Source: Algihabitans sp965233705 (GTDB taxonomy: Bacteria > Pseudomonadota > Alphaproteobacteria > Kiloniellales > DSM-21159). Taken from it: a stretch of DNA of 64,000 nt. A program made the position numbers and the translations under genes. The notes beneath the pieces are model-generated. The model made no database searches. It worked only from the letters and a program-made list of their open reading frames with translations, and was not told the DNA's origin. Of the stretch, positions 24,888 through 34,726 are shown piece after piece; position 1 is the stretch's first letter; each line of letters begins with the position of its first letter. The stretch spans positions 372,001-436,000 of the forward strand of contig CBDDTF010000003.1 in NCBI GenBank assembly GCA_965233705.1, written 5' to 3'.

Positions 24888-24977
24888 CAAGCCGCGGCCG
24901 ATAGTCGAGGTGAAGAGACCGGACCCTGCGCGACCTGTCCGAAAGAGCGTCCGGCCAGCGAATTGGAGGTAGTCTGC

Positions 24978-25385
24978 GTGGCGGAGCGCCCCGGCCTGTT
25001 CGACGTCATTGCGCGCAAGATGGACTGGCTGTCGCAGCGCCAGAAGGTGCTGGCGGCCAACGTCGCCAATGCCGATACGCCCGGCTTCGCGCCCAGAGAT
25101 CTGCGCGAGGGGCCGTTCGAGCGGATGGTGCGCGGGCAGCTCGCGGTGGTCCAGCCGCGCCGCACCGATGCCCAGCACCTGACCCCGGCCGGCGCCGGCG
25201 GCAAGGGCGAGGCGCGCGAGTTCGAGCCGCGCGAGCGCTACGAGACGGCGCCCTCGGGCAACGCGGTGGTGCTGGAGGAGCAGCTCGTCAAGGTGCAGCA
25301 GACCCAGGTCGACTACCAGACCATGACCAACCTCTACAGCAAGCATCTGCGGATGTACGCGACCGCCCTGGGCCGCGGCGGCTAA
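24978..25385 (+). CDS. flgB: Proximal rod protein FlgB
   Basis: 135 residues from the GTG at 24978, with GGAGGT eight bases upstream; a TTG five codons earlier would sit on top of that ribosome binding site. RKMDWLSQRQKVLAANVANADTPGFAPRDL is the FlgB rod signature, and VKVQQTQVDYQTMTNLYSKHLRMYATAL closes it. First gene of the flgB-flgC-fliE-fliQ-fliR-flhB run. Confidence 0.94.
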   Translation: MAERPGLFDVIARKMDWLSQRQKVLAANVANADTPGFAPRDLREGPFERMVRGQLAVVQPRRTDAQHLTPAGAGGKGEAREFEPRERYETAPSGNAVVLEEQLVKVQQTQVDYQTMTNLYSKHLRMYATALGRGG

Positions 25386-25415
25386 CGGCGGACAGGCAAG
25401 GGACGCGGGTGAGCC

Positions 25416-25823
25416 ATGGACCTCTACAAAACTCTCGACATCTCCGCCTCGGGCATGCGCGCCCAGGGAACCCGCCTGCGCGTGATCTCGGAGAACATCG
25501 CCAACGCCAACTCCACCGGCCAGACGCCGGGCGCGGAGCCCTATCGGCGCAAGATGGTGACATTCACCAACGAGCTGGACCGCGAACTCGGCGCCGAGCT
25601 GGTCAAGGTGAAGGACGTCGGCGTCGACAAGTCGGAGTTCAGCCGGCGCTACGAGCCCGGCCATCCGGCGGCCGACGAGGAGGGCTACATCCTCACGCCG
25701 AACGTGAACTCGCTGATCGAGATGGCGGACATGCGCGAGGCCCAGCGGTCCTACGAGGCCAACCTGCGGGTGATCCAGTCCTCGCGGATGATGCTGGAGC
25801 AGACCATCGCCATCCTGCGCTGA
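25416..25823 (+). CDS. flgC: Proximal rod protein FlgC
   Basis: 135 residues, normal length. MDLYKTLDISASGMRAQGTRLRVISENIANANSTGQTPGAEPYRRK and NVNSLIEMADMREAQRSYEANLRVIQSSRMMLEQTIAILR are classic FlgC ends. It lies 30 nt after flgB and before fliE. Confidence 0.96.
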   Translation: MDLYKTLDISASGMRAQGTRLRVISENIANANSTGQTPGAEPYRRKMVTFTNELDRELGAELVKVKDVGVDKSEFSRRYEPGHPAADEEGYILTPNVNSLIEMADMREAQRSYEANLRVIQSSRMMLEQTIAILR

Positions 25824-25939
25824 CGCGCGGGCGCGGCAAACCGACCCGGCGGCCAGGAAGGCGGCCGTAACCCGGCCCAGGACGGGCGGGCGAGGAGAAG
25901 GCGGCGGATCCGGCCCGGCCGGGCCGCCGGGATCGAACG

Positions 25940-26266
25940 ATGAGCGTGAATTTCACCGAGGCGTTGAACGCCTATCAGCGCGCGCAGCAGCGCACGCTGG
26001 GCGGCGGCGCGGCCGGCGAGGACGGCCTGAAGCCGCAGGCCGGCGCCGGCTCCGAGTTCGCGTCGATGCTGCGCGAGACGGCCGAGACGGTGCAGGACCG
26101 TCTGCAGCAGGGCGAGGTCGCCTCGCTCAAGTCGGCGGCCGGCCAGGCCGACGTGAACGACGTGGTGGTCGCCGTCAGCAAGGCGGAGATGACGCTGCAG
26201 ACGGTGGTCACCCTGCGCGACCGCGCGGTCCAGGCCTACCAGGACATCCTGCGAATGCCGATCTGA
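25940..26266 (+). CDS. fliE: Hook-basal body complex protein FliE
   Basis: 108 residues. The C-terminal half (LKSAAGQADVNDVVVAVSKAEMTLQTVVTLRDRAVQAYQDILRMPI) is the FliE signature. FliE joins the MS-ring to the rod. A 116-base spacer separates it from flgC; no promoter is obvious there. Confidence 0.94.
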   Translation: MSVNFTEALNAYQRAQQRTLGGGAAGEDGLKPQAGAGSEFASMLRETAETVQDRLQQGEVASLKSAAGQADVNDVVVAVSKAEMTLQTVVTLRDRAVQAYQDILRMPI

Positions 26267-26409
26267 CGCGCCGCCGCCCGCCGCGACGCCTGGCGGGCGG
26301 GCGGCCTGTCCGGCGCGGGCGGCCGCGCCGTGGGCGGGGGCGATGACGGTGGCGGTAACGGTAGCGGCGGCGGTAACGGGGCAACCCGGCGCGCTGCGGA
26401 GTTTTTCCC

Positions 26410-26676
26410 ATGGAAGCGGTCGATGTGCTCGAGGTCTCGCGCGAGGCCATCTGGGTTGCCCTCAAGGTGGGCGGCCCGGCGCTGATCATCGCGCTCATCG
26501 TCGGCCTGATCATCTCGCTGGTGCAGGCGCTGACGCAGATGCAGGAGATGACCCTCTCCTTCGTGCCGAAGATCCTGGCCATCTTCCTGGCGCTGATCGT
26601 GCTGGCGCCCTTCATGCTGACCGTGCTCAGCGAGTTCACGGTCACGCTGATGGACCGCATCGTGGCGCTCGGGTAG
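26410..26676 (+). CDS. fliQ: Flagellar export gate protein FliQ
   Basis: 88 residues with two transmembrane helices. VLEVSREAIWVALKVGGPALIIALIVGLIISLVQALTQMQEMTLSFVPKI is the FliQ core, including the conserved QMQEMTLSFVPK. It stacks with FliP and FliR in the export gate. The ribosome binding site is poor. fliR follows after 9 nt. Confidence 0.95.
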   Translation: MEAVDVLEVSREAIWVALKVGGPALIIALIVGLIISLVQALTQMQEMTLSFVPKILAIFLALIVLAPFMLTVLSEFTVTLMDRIVALG

Positions 26677-26685
26677 CCGCCCGCG

Positions 26686-27462
26686 ATGCTCGAAACCCCG
26701 CTCTTGGAAGCCTTGCTGCCGGCGCAGGTCTTCGGCCTGCTGCTGGTCTTCGTGCGGCTGGGCGCGGCCTTGATGCTGCTGCCCGGCATCGGCGAGCCCT
26801 ACGTGACGCCGCGCAGCCGGCTGATGCTGGCGCTGCTGATCTCGCTGATCGCCTTTCCCATCGCCGCGCCCGACCTGCCGGCCCTGCCGGACTCGCTGCC
26901 GCGCATGTTCCTGCTGATCCTGGGCGAGCTGGTGGTCGGCCTGTTCCTCGGCACGGTGACGCGGCTGCTGATGAGCGCGCTGGTCACTGCGGGCATGATG
27001 ATCGCCTTCTCCACCTCCATGGCCAACGCCCTGGTGATGGACCCCTCGGCCGCGCAGCAGGGCTCGATCGCCGGCAGCTTCCTGACGCTGATCGCGCTGC
27101 TGCTGATCTTTGCGCTGGACATCCATCACCTGCTGCTGATGGCGGTGGTCGACTCCTACATGCTCTTCCCGCCGGGGCAGCCGCTGCCGATCGGCGACTT
27201 CTCCGACGTGGTGGCGCGGGTCGTCGGCAAGGCCTTCGTGCTGGCCTTCCAGATCGCCGCGCCCTTCATCGTGGTGGCCGGCGTCTTCTACCTCGGGCTC
27301 GGCCTGCTGGCGCGGCTGATGCCGCAGATGCAGATCTTCTTCGTCGCGATCCCGCTGCAGATCGCTCTCGGGCTGCTGGTCATGGCGCTGGCCCTGCCGG
27401 TGATGCTGCGGGTCTTCCTCCAGGGCTTCGAGTCGACCGTGGTCGACCTGTTGATGCCCTGA
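26686..27462 (+). CDS. fliR: Flagellar export gate protein FliR
   Basis: 258 residues with about six transmembrane helices. VFVRLGAALMLLPGIGEPYVTPRSRLMLALLISL and the later FIVVAGVFYLGLGLLARLMPQMQIFFVAIPLQIALGLLV are FliR signatures. It is between fliQ and flhB, the usual alphaproteobacterial order. Confidence 0.95.
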   Translation: MLETPLLEALLPAQVFGLLLVFVRLGAALMLLPGIGEPYVTPRSRLMLALLISLIAFPIAAPDLPALPDSLPRMFLLILGELVVGLFLGTVTRLLMSALVTAGMMIAFSTSMANALVMDPSAAQQGSIAGSFLTLIALLLIFALDIHHLLLMAVVDSYMLFPPGQPLPIGDFSDVVARVVGKAFVLAFQIAAPFIVVAGVFYLGLGLLARLMPQMQIFFVAIPLQIALGLLVMALALPVMLRVFLQGFESTVVDLLMP

Positions 27463-27485
27463 GCCGGCCGGGAGGGGAGTGAGCC

Positions 27486-28562
27486 TTGGCCGACGACTCG
27501 CAGGACGACTCGCAAAAAACAGAGGAGCCGACGCCGAAGAAGCTGCGCGAATCGCGCGAGAAGGGCGAGGTGGCCAAGTCCCAGGAACTGGGGCACTGGT
27601 TCATGATCCTCGCCTTCGCGGCGATCGTCGGCATCTTCGGCCCCTGGCTGACCGGCTCGATCTCCGACAGCCTGTTCATCCTGGTCGAGCGGCCGCACAT
27701 CATCGACCTGTCGGCGGACGGCGGCCGGCAGCTTCTGATCGACATTCTCGCCGACCTCGCGCTCACCCTGCTGGTGCCGGGCCTGGTCATCATCGCCGCC
27801 GCCCTGGGCGCGACGGTGCTGCAGACCGGCTTCGTGTTCTCCGCCGAATCGCTCAAGCCGAAGCTGTCGAAGATCTCGCTGCTGGAGGGCTTCAAGCGGC
27901 AGTTCTCAAGCCGCTCGCTGATGGAGTTCGCCAAGGGCCTCCTGAAGATCTCCCTGGTGGCCGGCGTGGTGATGCTGGCGATCTGGCCGAAGCGCGAGCA
28001 GCTCAACGAACTGGCCGAGATGGAGACCGGCCTGCTGCTGGAGGTGCTGCAGAGCACGGCGCTGCGGGTGCTGATCGCCGTGCTGGCCATGATGAGCGTG
28101 ATCGCCGCGCTCGACTTCGCCTTCCAGCGCTACCAGCACATCAAGAAGTTGCGCATGACGCGCCAGGAGGTGAAGGACGAGTTCAAGCAGACCGAGGGCG
28201 ACCCCATGGTCAAGGCCCGCCTGCGCCAGATCCGGCAGGAGCGGGCGCGCGGGCGCATGATGGCGGCGGTGCCCGGCGCCGACGTGGTGGTCACCAACCC
28301 GACCCACTACGCCGTGGCGCTGAAGTACGAGATGGACGCCATGGCGGCGCCGGTGGTGGTGGCCAAGGGGATCGACCACCTGGCGCTGCGCATCCGCGAG
28401 GTGGCCCAGGAGAACGACGTGCCGCTGGTCGAGAACCGGCCGCTGGCGCGCGCGCTCTACGACTCGGTCGAGCTGGACCAGGAGGTGCCGCCCGAGCACT
28501 ACAAGGCCGTGGCGCAGGTGATCGGCTACGTCATGCGCCTGAAGGGCCGGCGGCCGCGCTAG
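27486..28562 (+). CDS. flhB: Flagellar export switch protein FlhB
   Basis: 358 residues from a TTG at 27486; GGAGGGGAG lies upstream, and the protein then begins ADDSQDDSQKTEEPTPKKLRESREKGEVAKSQEL, the normal FlhB opening. The autocleavage motif is N271-P-T-H, and the linker KKLRMTRQEVKDEFKQTEGDP precedes it. FlhB switches export specificity from hook to filament. The stop TAG is the first three bases of a palindromic repeat. Confidence 0.95.
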   Translation: MADDSQDDSQKTEEPTPKKLRESREKGEVAKSQELGHWFMILAFAAIVGIFGPWLTGSISDSLFILVERPHIIDLSADGGRQLLIDILADLALTLLVPGLVIIAAALGATVLQTGFVFSAESLKPKLSKISLLEGFKRQFSSRSLMEFAKGLLKISLVAGVVMLAIWPKREQLNELAEMETGLLLEVLQSTALRVLIAVLAMMSVIAALDFAFQRYQHIKKLRMTRQEVKDEFKQTEGDPMVKARLRQIRQERARGRMMAAVPGADVVVTNPTHYAVALKYEMDAMAAPVVVAKGIDHLALRIREVAQENDVPLVENRPLARALYDSVELDQEVPPEHYKAVAQVIGYVMRLKGRRPR

Positions 28563-28623
28563 AGTGATTTGCGACGGTTCAGACGCGCGTCAGCGCGTCC
28601 GCCGGTCGCGAAAAGTCACTCTA
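28560..28623. repeat. Palindromic repeat, copy 4 (begins at the flhB stop codon)
   Basis: TAGAGTGATTTGCGAC pairs with GTCGCGAAAAGTCACTCTA at the far end. Its reverse complement aligns with the repeat at 16601-16662. The leading TAG is the flhB stop codon. Confidence 0.7.
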
Positions 28624-28634
28624 ACCCTTTGGTG

Positions 28635-28698
28635 TAGAGCAGGTTTCTTGTGATCGGCGGACCCACGCTGTGGGGCCAAACGATCACGATCTGCTCTA
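28635..28698. repeat. Palindromic repeat, copy 5
   Basis: TAGAGCAG ... CTGCTCTA, with inner GTGATCGGCGGACCC and CGATCAC. It aligns closely with the copy at 16736-16798. Confidence 0.7.
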
Positions 28699-28811
28699 GG
28701 GTCTGTACTCAATTCGGACTTCCCCAACGCGCGGGCGGCCTGATTCGATTTGCGGCCGTTTGGACGGGCATCGGCGAATCCGCTCGGGCGCGGCGCCGGG
28801 GCATCGCGCCC

Positions 28812-28867
28812 GGGGCCGGGAGTCGGGCCGGGAGTCGGGGCCGGGAGTCGGGGCCGGGGCGGGAGTC
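28812..28867. repeat. GC-rich 12-13-bp tandem repeat
   Basis: Four units of GGGGCCGGGAGTC (one a base shorter, the last with a 5-base insertion) lie in the 446-base gap between flhB and cckA. No gene is supported in this gap. Confidence 0.7.
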
Positions 28868-28914
28868 CGGGCCGGCGACAGACGCGGCGTGTCGCTGCGC
28901 GGGCGCGCCGTTAT

Positions 28915-28964
28915 ACTGCGGCTATATACACTGCGGCTATATACACTGCCGCTATACTGCGGCG
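28915..28964. repeat. 15-bp TATAC-containing tandem repeat upstream of cckA
   Basis: ACTGCGGCTATATAC occurs twice exactly (28915-28929, 28930-28944), followed by a diverged third unit. Each unit carries a TATAxT-like -10 hexamer. The array ends 45 bases before the cckA start and is the only AT-rich stretch there, so it may be the promoter region. Confidence 0.65.
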
Positions 28965-29008
28965 CGCGAGCGCGGTGGCGAGTCTGAGAGGGGCGTGCGA
29001 GCAGGGGG

Positions 29009-31387
29009 ATGGAGACGCTGCTGATTTGGCAGGCTCTCGCCGGTCTGGGCGTGCTTGGCGCGGCCGGACTCGGTTTTGCCTACGGGCGGTGTCGCCTGGC
29101 CGGCCGGCGTCTGGGCGCGCTGCTCGACGCCGTGCCGGAGCCGCACCAGCTTGTCGACCGCAAGGGGCGCATCCTGCACGCCAACACGGCCTGCCGCAGT
29201 TTCTGCGGAGGCCGCCTGCGTCCGCTGGACGCCGTGCTGGCCGAGCGGCTGGCCGGCGACGACGCGGAGGACGAGGCGGCGGCCGAGAGCGGCGCCGACG
29301 CGTTGGCACGGCTGGCCACCAACGCCCGCAACGGGGCGCCGGGCACCGCGGAGCTGCGCCTGCACGGCGAGGGCGGCAGCGCCGGCGACCTGTGGGTGCA
29401 GGTCAACGTGCGGCCCGCGGGGGTGCCCGCGGGGGCGCTGCTCTGGCAGCTCAGCGAGATCACGGCGCGGCGCCAGATGGAGAGCACGATGCGGGCGGAG
29501 CAGCGGCGCCTGCTGGACCTCTTCGAGCGCGCCCCGATCGGCTTCTACTCGGTCGACGGCCAGGGCTACTTCCGCTTCGTCAACCAGACCCTGGCCGACT
29601 GGCTGGGCCGTCCGGCCGACGTGCTGACGGCGGGTGCGCGCCTGCACGACATCCTGGCCGAGGCGCCGACCGACGGCGCGCCGGCGCACGCGCCGACGGC
29701 CACCTCCGAAAGCCAGGTCGAGATCAAGCTGTGCGGCGAAGGCGGCGAAGTCTTCGACGCCTTGATCGTACAGGCCGTGGCTGCCGACGAGGAGGAGGGC
29801 GGCGCGCTGCGCACCCGCTCGGTGGTGCGCCACCTGACGCGCGAGCGGGCGACCGCCCAGGCGCTCGCGGAGTCCGAGCGCCGCTTCAAGCGCTTCTTCG
29901 ACGAGGCGCCGATCGCCATCGTCGAGCTCGACCGCGGCGGTCGCATCCGCGAGAGCAACCCCGCCTTCGCGACCCTGCTCGGCCTGCAGGGGGCGGCGGT
30001 CACCGGGCAGCCGCTGGCGCGCTGGGTGGTCGAGGAGGACCGTAGCCTGCTGCGCGAGACGCTGATCGCCGGCGCGGAGAACCGCGGCCAGCCGGCCGAC
30101 CTGCGGCTGCACGGCCCGCGCGAGCTGCTCTGCACCCTCTCGGTCAGCGTGATCGACGACGGCGCCGGGCGCCCGTCCGGCTTCGTCTGCCATCTGCTCG
30201 ACGCCACCGAGCAGAAGGCGCTGGAGGTGCAGTTCGCCCAGTCGCAGAAGATGCAGGCGGTCGGCCAGCTCGCCGGCGGCATCGCGCACGACTTCAACAA
30301 CCTGCTCACCGCGATGATCGGCTTTTCCGATCTGCTGTTGCTGCGCCACCGGCCGGGCGACCAGTCCTTCGCCGACATCATGCAGATCAAGCAGAACGCC
30401 AACCGCGCGGCCAACCTGGTGCGCCAGCTCCTGGCCTTTTCGCGCCAGCAGACCCTGCAGCCGCGCATGCTCAACGTCACCGACATCCTGGCCGAGCTGA
30501 GCCACCTGCTGCGCCGGCTGATCGGCGAGTCGATCGAGCTGGACATGATCCACGGCCGCGATCTCGGGCAGGTTCGCGCCGACCAGGGCCAGCTCGAGCA
30601 GGTCATCATCAACCTGGCCGTCAACGCGCGCGACGCCATGGTGGGCGGCGGGCGGCTGGCGATCCGCACCTACAACGCCGCCTTCGAGACGCCGCAGCGG
30701 CGCAAGGGCGAGGAGGTGCCGGCCGGCGACTACGTGGTGGTCGAGGTCAGCGACAGCGGCTGCGGCATCCCCAAGGAGAATCTCGACCGCATCTTCGACC
30801 CCTTCTTCTCGACCAAGGAGGTGGGCGAGGGCACCGGGCTCGGGCTCTCCACGGTCTACGGCATCGTCAAGCAGACCGGCGGCTTCATCTTCGTCGACTC
30901 GGCGCTGAACGAGGGGACCACCTTCACCATCTACCTGCCGCGCCATCTGCGTCAGGGCGAGGCGGCGGTCGAGCCGGAGGCGCGGGCGGCGCGGGACCTG
31001 ACCGGCATCGGCAGCGTGTTGCTGGTGGAGGACGAGGACGCGGTCCGCTCCTTCTCGGCCCGGGCCCTGCGCAACAAGGGCTACGAGGTCTACGAGGCAC
31101 GCTCGGGCGAGGCGGCCCTGGAGATGCTGCGCAGCGACACCAGCCTGGCCAAGCTCGACCTGCTGGTCACCGACGTGGTGATGCCGCGGCTCGACGGGCC
31201 CAGCCTGGTGCGCGAGGTGCGCCAGGCGCGACCGACGCTCAAGGTGATCTTCATCTCCGGCTATGCCGAGGACAACTTCCGCCAGCGGCTGGGCGAGGAG
31301 GAGGGCATCCACTTCCTGCCCAAGCCCTTCACCCTCAAGCAGCTCGCCGGCAAGGTGAAGGAGGTAATGGGCGAGGGCAGCGCCTGA
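29009..31387 (+). CDS. cckA: Hybrid sensor histidine kinase CckA
   Basis: 792 residues. One clear N-terminal transmembrane helix, PAS domains (about residues 160-270 and 285-400), then a HisKA domain with AGGIAHDFNNLLTAMIGFSDLLLLRHRPGDQSFADIMQIKQNANRAANLVRQLLAFSRQQTLQP, which is the CckA signature. A HATPase domain (NLAVNARDAM, DSGCGIP, GTGLGLSTVYGIV) and a receiver with phospho-acceptor D722 (LLVTDVVMP) follow. CckA phosphorylates CtrA through ChpT. Its position beside flagellar genes with CtrA-like boxes fits motility control. Confidence 0.92.
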   Translation: METLLIWQALAGLGVLGAAGLGFAYGRCRLAGRRLGALLDAVPEPHQLVDRKGRILHANTACRSFCGGRLRPLDAVLAERLAGDDAEDEAAAESGADALARLATNARNGAPGTAELRLHGEGGSAGDLWVQVNVRPAGVPAGALLWQLSEITARRQMESTMRAEQRRLLDLFERAPIGFYSVDGQGYFRFVNQTLADWLGRPADVLTAGARLHDILAEAPTDGAPAHAPTATSESQVEIKLCGEGGEVFDALIVQAVAADEEEGGALRTRSVVRHLTRERATAQALAESERRFKRFFDEAPIAIVELDRGGRIRESNPAFATLLGLQGAAVTGQPLARWVVEEDRSLLRETLIAGAENRGQPADLRLHGPRELLCTLSVSVIDDGAGRPSGFVCHLLDATEQKALEVQFAQSQKMQAVGQLAGGIAHDFNNLLTAMIGFSDLLLLRHRPGDQSFADIMQIKQNANRAANLVRQLLAFSRQQTLQPRMLNVTDILAELSHLLRRLIGESIELDMIHGRDLGQVRADQGQLEQVIINLAVNARDAMVGGGRLAIRTYNAAFETPQRRKGEEVPAGDYVVVEVSDSGCGIPKENLDRIFDPFFSTKEVGEGTGLGLSTVYGIVKQTGGFIFVDSALNEGTTFTIYLPRHLRQGEAAVEPEARAARDLTGIGSVLLVEDEDAVRSFSARALRNKGYEVYEARSGEAALEMLRSDTSLAKLDLLVTDVVMPRLDGPSLVREVRQARPTLKVIFISGYAEDNFRQRLGEEEGIHFLPKPFTLKQLAGKVKEVMGEGSA

Positions 31388-31568
31388 GCGCCCGGGCCGG
31401 ACCGCGCTCAGGGGCGCGGCGCGGGCGCCGGGCCGATCCTCGCATGGGGCTTCGAGTCGGGGCGGCCGGCGCCGGCCGGTGCCGGGCGGACAGGCCTGCC
31501 GCGCCGGCCGCCGCCTGTTCTGCTCGCGCCTTGAGCTCTTAATGTTCGCTTTTCGATCCGATTTCGCC

Positions 31569-31598
31569 TTGTTCGCAAAGAACGTTCGAGGTACATTC
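31569..31598 (+). promoter_or_regulatory. recA promoter overlapping an alphaproteobacterial SOS-type box
   Basis: TTGTTC (31569-31574), a 17-base spacer and TACATT (31592-31597) form a promoter. GTTC (31584-31587), seven bases, ATTC (31595-31598) is one mismatch from the alphaproteobacterial LexA box GTTC-N7-GTTC and covers the -10. LexA control is inferred. Confidence 0.6.
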
Positions 31599-31648
31599 GC
31601 ACTCCGATTGCGGACCTCGGGCGGCCGTGGGATAAGGGAGCGAACCTC

Positions 31649-32719
<1,071 letters not shown>

Positions 32720-33207
32720 GCGGCCTCTCCGGCCGCCCCCTCTCGCCGCCGCTCCACCGCCGCTCCCCTACCGCCCCGCCGCCGTTTCTGCGGCCTCCCG
32801 CGGCAGTGAGTTAGCCGCGGCGGCACGCGGCGTGCCCGCCCGCCGGCCTGAGCGCGTCGGCCTGAGCGCGCGCCCGCACTGCCGGCCGGTCTCTGTTCCG
32901 GGCGACCGTTTCGCACCCCCAGCGACGGGCCGCCCCGGACAGCGCCGTCGCCCGCCGGGGCGGCGGGCCGTGCCGCGCGGGAGAGCACCCGAATTTTGCG
33001 CAAGTTGTGGATGTTTCTTCTCGTCTCAGGCGATTTCTTCCGCTAGGGTTGTGAATCAGCAGGGCTAACCTCGCGTGAAGTCGTGCCGTCGGGCCTTGCG
33101 CCGCGGCGGTTCGGCGCGAGAGACGGCCCCGCAGGCGGTCCGCCGGCACGGCAGCGCCGGCCCGCGCCTGCGTCACCTGGCCGTGACTTGCGCCACTGGG
33201 GGGAAAC
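32720..33207. other. Gene-free gap between recA and the collar genes
   Basis: 488 bases, very GC-rich up to about 32985. A relatively AT-rich stretch (32990-33065) probably carries the promoter of the collar-domain pair, but no consensus can be assigned. No coding region is supported. Confidence 0.4.
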
Positions 33208-33813
33208 ATGGCTGATCCGTTTATCTCGCAGATCATGATCTGGCCGGCGACCTTCGCGCCGCGCAACTGGGCCTTCTGCCACGGGCAACTGCTGGCGATT
33301 TCGAGCAACACGGCGCTGTTCAGCCTGATCGGCACGCTCTACGGCGGCGACGGGCGCACCACCTTCGGCGTGCCCGACCTGCGCGGCCGGGTGCCGATCG
33401 GCGCCGGCCGCGGACCGGGCCTGTCGCTCTACCAGGAGGGGCAGATGGCCGGCCTCGAGTTCGTCACCCTGACTCAGCTCGAGATGCCGGTCCACAACCA
33501 CAGCGCCACCTTCCAGCCGAGCAGCGGCTCGACCTCGCTCGAGGCCTATGACGGCGGGGCCAACCAGCTCCAGCCGGGACCCAACCACGTGCTGGCGCAG
33601 GCGCAGTTCGGCGACGCGCGCAGTCCGACCGACGTGCGCGCCTACTCCGACCAGACGCCCAACACCACCCTGGGGGGCGTCACCTCCACCGGCGGCGGCG
33701 GCACGGTCACGGTGGGCAACGCCGGCGGCAGCCAGTCCCACGAGAACCGGCAGCCCTTCCAGGTCATGAACTACGTCATCTCCCTGGCCGGCCTCTTCCC
33801 GTCACGCAGCTAG
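33208..33813 (+). CDS. Phage tail collar-domain protein, copy 1
   Basis: 201 residues of the tail-collar / microcystin-dependent-protein type: IMIWPATFAPRNWAFCHGQLLAISSNTALFSLIGTLYGGDGRTTFGVPDLRGRVPIGAG, then LTQLEMPVHNHSATF and a terminal HENRQPFQVMNYVISLAGLFPSR. GGGGAAAC precedes the ATG. No other phage gene is nearby. Such proteins occur in tandem in many bacteria; their role is not established. Confidence 0.85.
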   Translation: MADPFISQIMIWPATFAPRNWAFCHGQLLAISSNTALFSLIGTLYGGDGRTTFGVPDLRGRVPIGAGRGPGLSLYQEGQMAGLEFVTLTQLEMPVHNHSATFQPSSGSTSLEAYDGGANQLQPGPNHVLAQAQFGDARSPTDVRAYSDQTPNTTLGGVTSTGGGGTVTVGNAGGSQSHENRQPFQVMNYVISLAGLFPSRS

Positions 33814-33997
33814 GGCCGGGTGGAGCTATGCGAGCCGGAGCCCAGGCCAAGACCGAGGCCGGTGCGCGAGGCGCTGCCGAGACCGGCAGGGTCCGAGCCC
33901 GAGCGGCCGACGGGTCTGGAGATCTGCGGCCTGCGTCCGGGCGGCCGTGTCGGCGGTCCGGCGCGCGGCGCACGCGACAGTCAAGAGGAGCGGGCCA

Positions 33998-34600
33998 ATG
34001 ACGGACCCCTTGCTTTCCGAGGTGATGCCCTGGCCGGCGCCCTTCGCGCCGCGGGGCTGGGCCTTCTGCCAAAATCAGCTTCTGGCCATCTCGGCGAACA
34101 ACGCGCTGTTCAGTCTGATCGGCACGCTCTACGGCGGCGACGGGCGCACGACCTTCGCCCTGCCGGACCTGCGCGGCCGGTCGGCCGTCGGCGCCGGGTC
34201 CGGGCCCGGCCTCCTCTACTATCCCCTCGGCGGCCGCGCGGGAGTTCAGTTCGTGACCCTCACGCAACTGGATATGCCGATCCATTCGCACGGCGCGAGC
34301 TTTTCCGCCAGCAGCCCCTCGGGCGTGGCCGTCGGGGCCAACAGCGGCGGTGCCAATCAGCTCTCGCCGGACAGCAACGTGCTGGCGAGCGCGGAGTTCG
34401 GGGATACGCGCTCGCCGACCCAGGTGCGCCTCTACGCCGACGCCTCGCCGAACACGAGCGTAGGCGGACTGCAGTCGAGCGCCGGCGGGCAGGTCACGCT
34501 GTTCAACAGCGGCGCGAGCGAGTCGCACGAGAACCGCATGCCCTTCCAGGTGATCAACTTCTGCATTTCCCTCTATGGGCTCTATCCCTCGCGCAACTGA
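33998..34600 (+). CDS. Phage tail collar-domain protein, copy 2
   Basis: 200 residues, a clear paralogue of the gene 184 bases upstream (EVMPWPAPFAPRGWAFCQNQLLAISANNALFSLIGTLYGGDGRTTFALPDLRGR; HENRMPFQVINFCISLYGLYPSRN). The ATG at 33998 has AGAGGAG upstream. The middle region after the HSHGASF motif is the most diverged part, as expected for a variable loop. Confidence 0.85.
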   Translation: MTDPLLSEVMPWPAPFAPRGWAFCQNQLLAISANNALFSLIGTLYGGDGRTTFALPDLRGRSAVGAGSGPGLLYYPLGGRAGVQFVTLTQLDMPIHSHGASFSASSPSGVAVGANSGGANQLSPDSNVLASAEFGDTRSPTQVRLYADASPNTSVGGLQSSAGGQVTLFNSGASESHENRMPFQVINFCISLYGLYPSRN

Positions 34601-34643
34601 CGGCGCCGCCGGTGGAGACAGGCCGTCGGGGGCCGGAACGAGA

Positions 34644-34673
34644 AGAGGGGAAGCGGCGCAGCGCTTCCCCTCT
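34644..34673. terminator. Hairpin between convergent genes
   Basis: AGAGGGGAAGCG (34644-34655) pairs perfectly with CGCTTCCCCTCT (34662-34673). It lies between the second collar gene and the convergent ialB-type gene. There is no strong U run, so its function as a terminator is tentative. Confidence 0.5.
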
Positions 34674-34726
34674 CGTCCTTGCGCGAAGGCGGCCAGGCGG
34701 CGCGATCGCGCGCCGCCGGGCGCCGG

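Noticed and set aside
24877..24904. Sigma28-type promoter before flgB (GCCGATAG)
   Set aside because: The -10-like octamer is good but nothing resembling CTAAA lies 15 bases upstream.
31400..31530. Terminator after cckA
   Set aside because: Several GC palindromes exist, but none has a following T run and pairing alternatives are many.
33208..34600. Prophage or tailocin suggested by collar domains
   Set aside because: No capsid, tail, integrase, holin or lysis gene lies nearby, and recA and alaS flank the pair.
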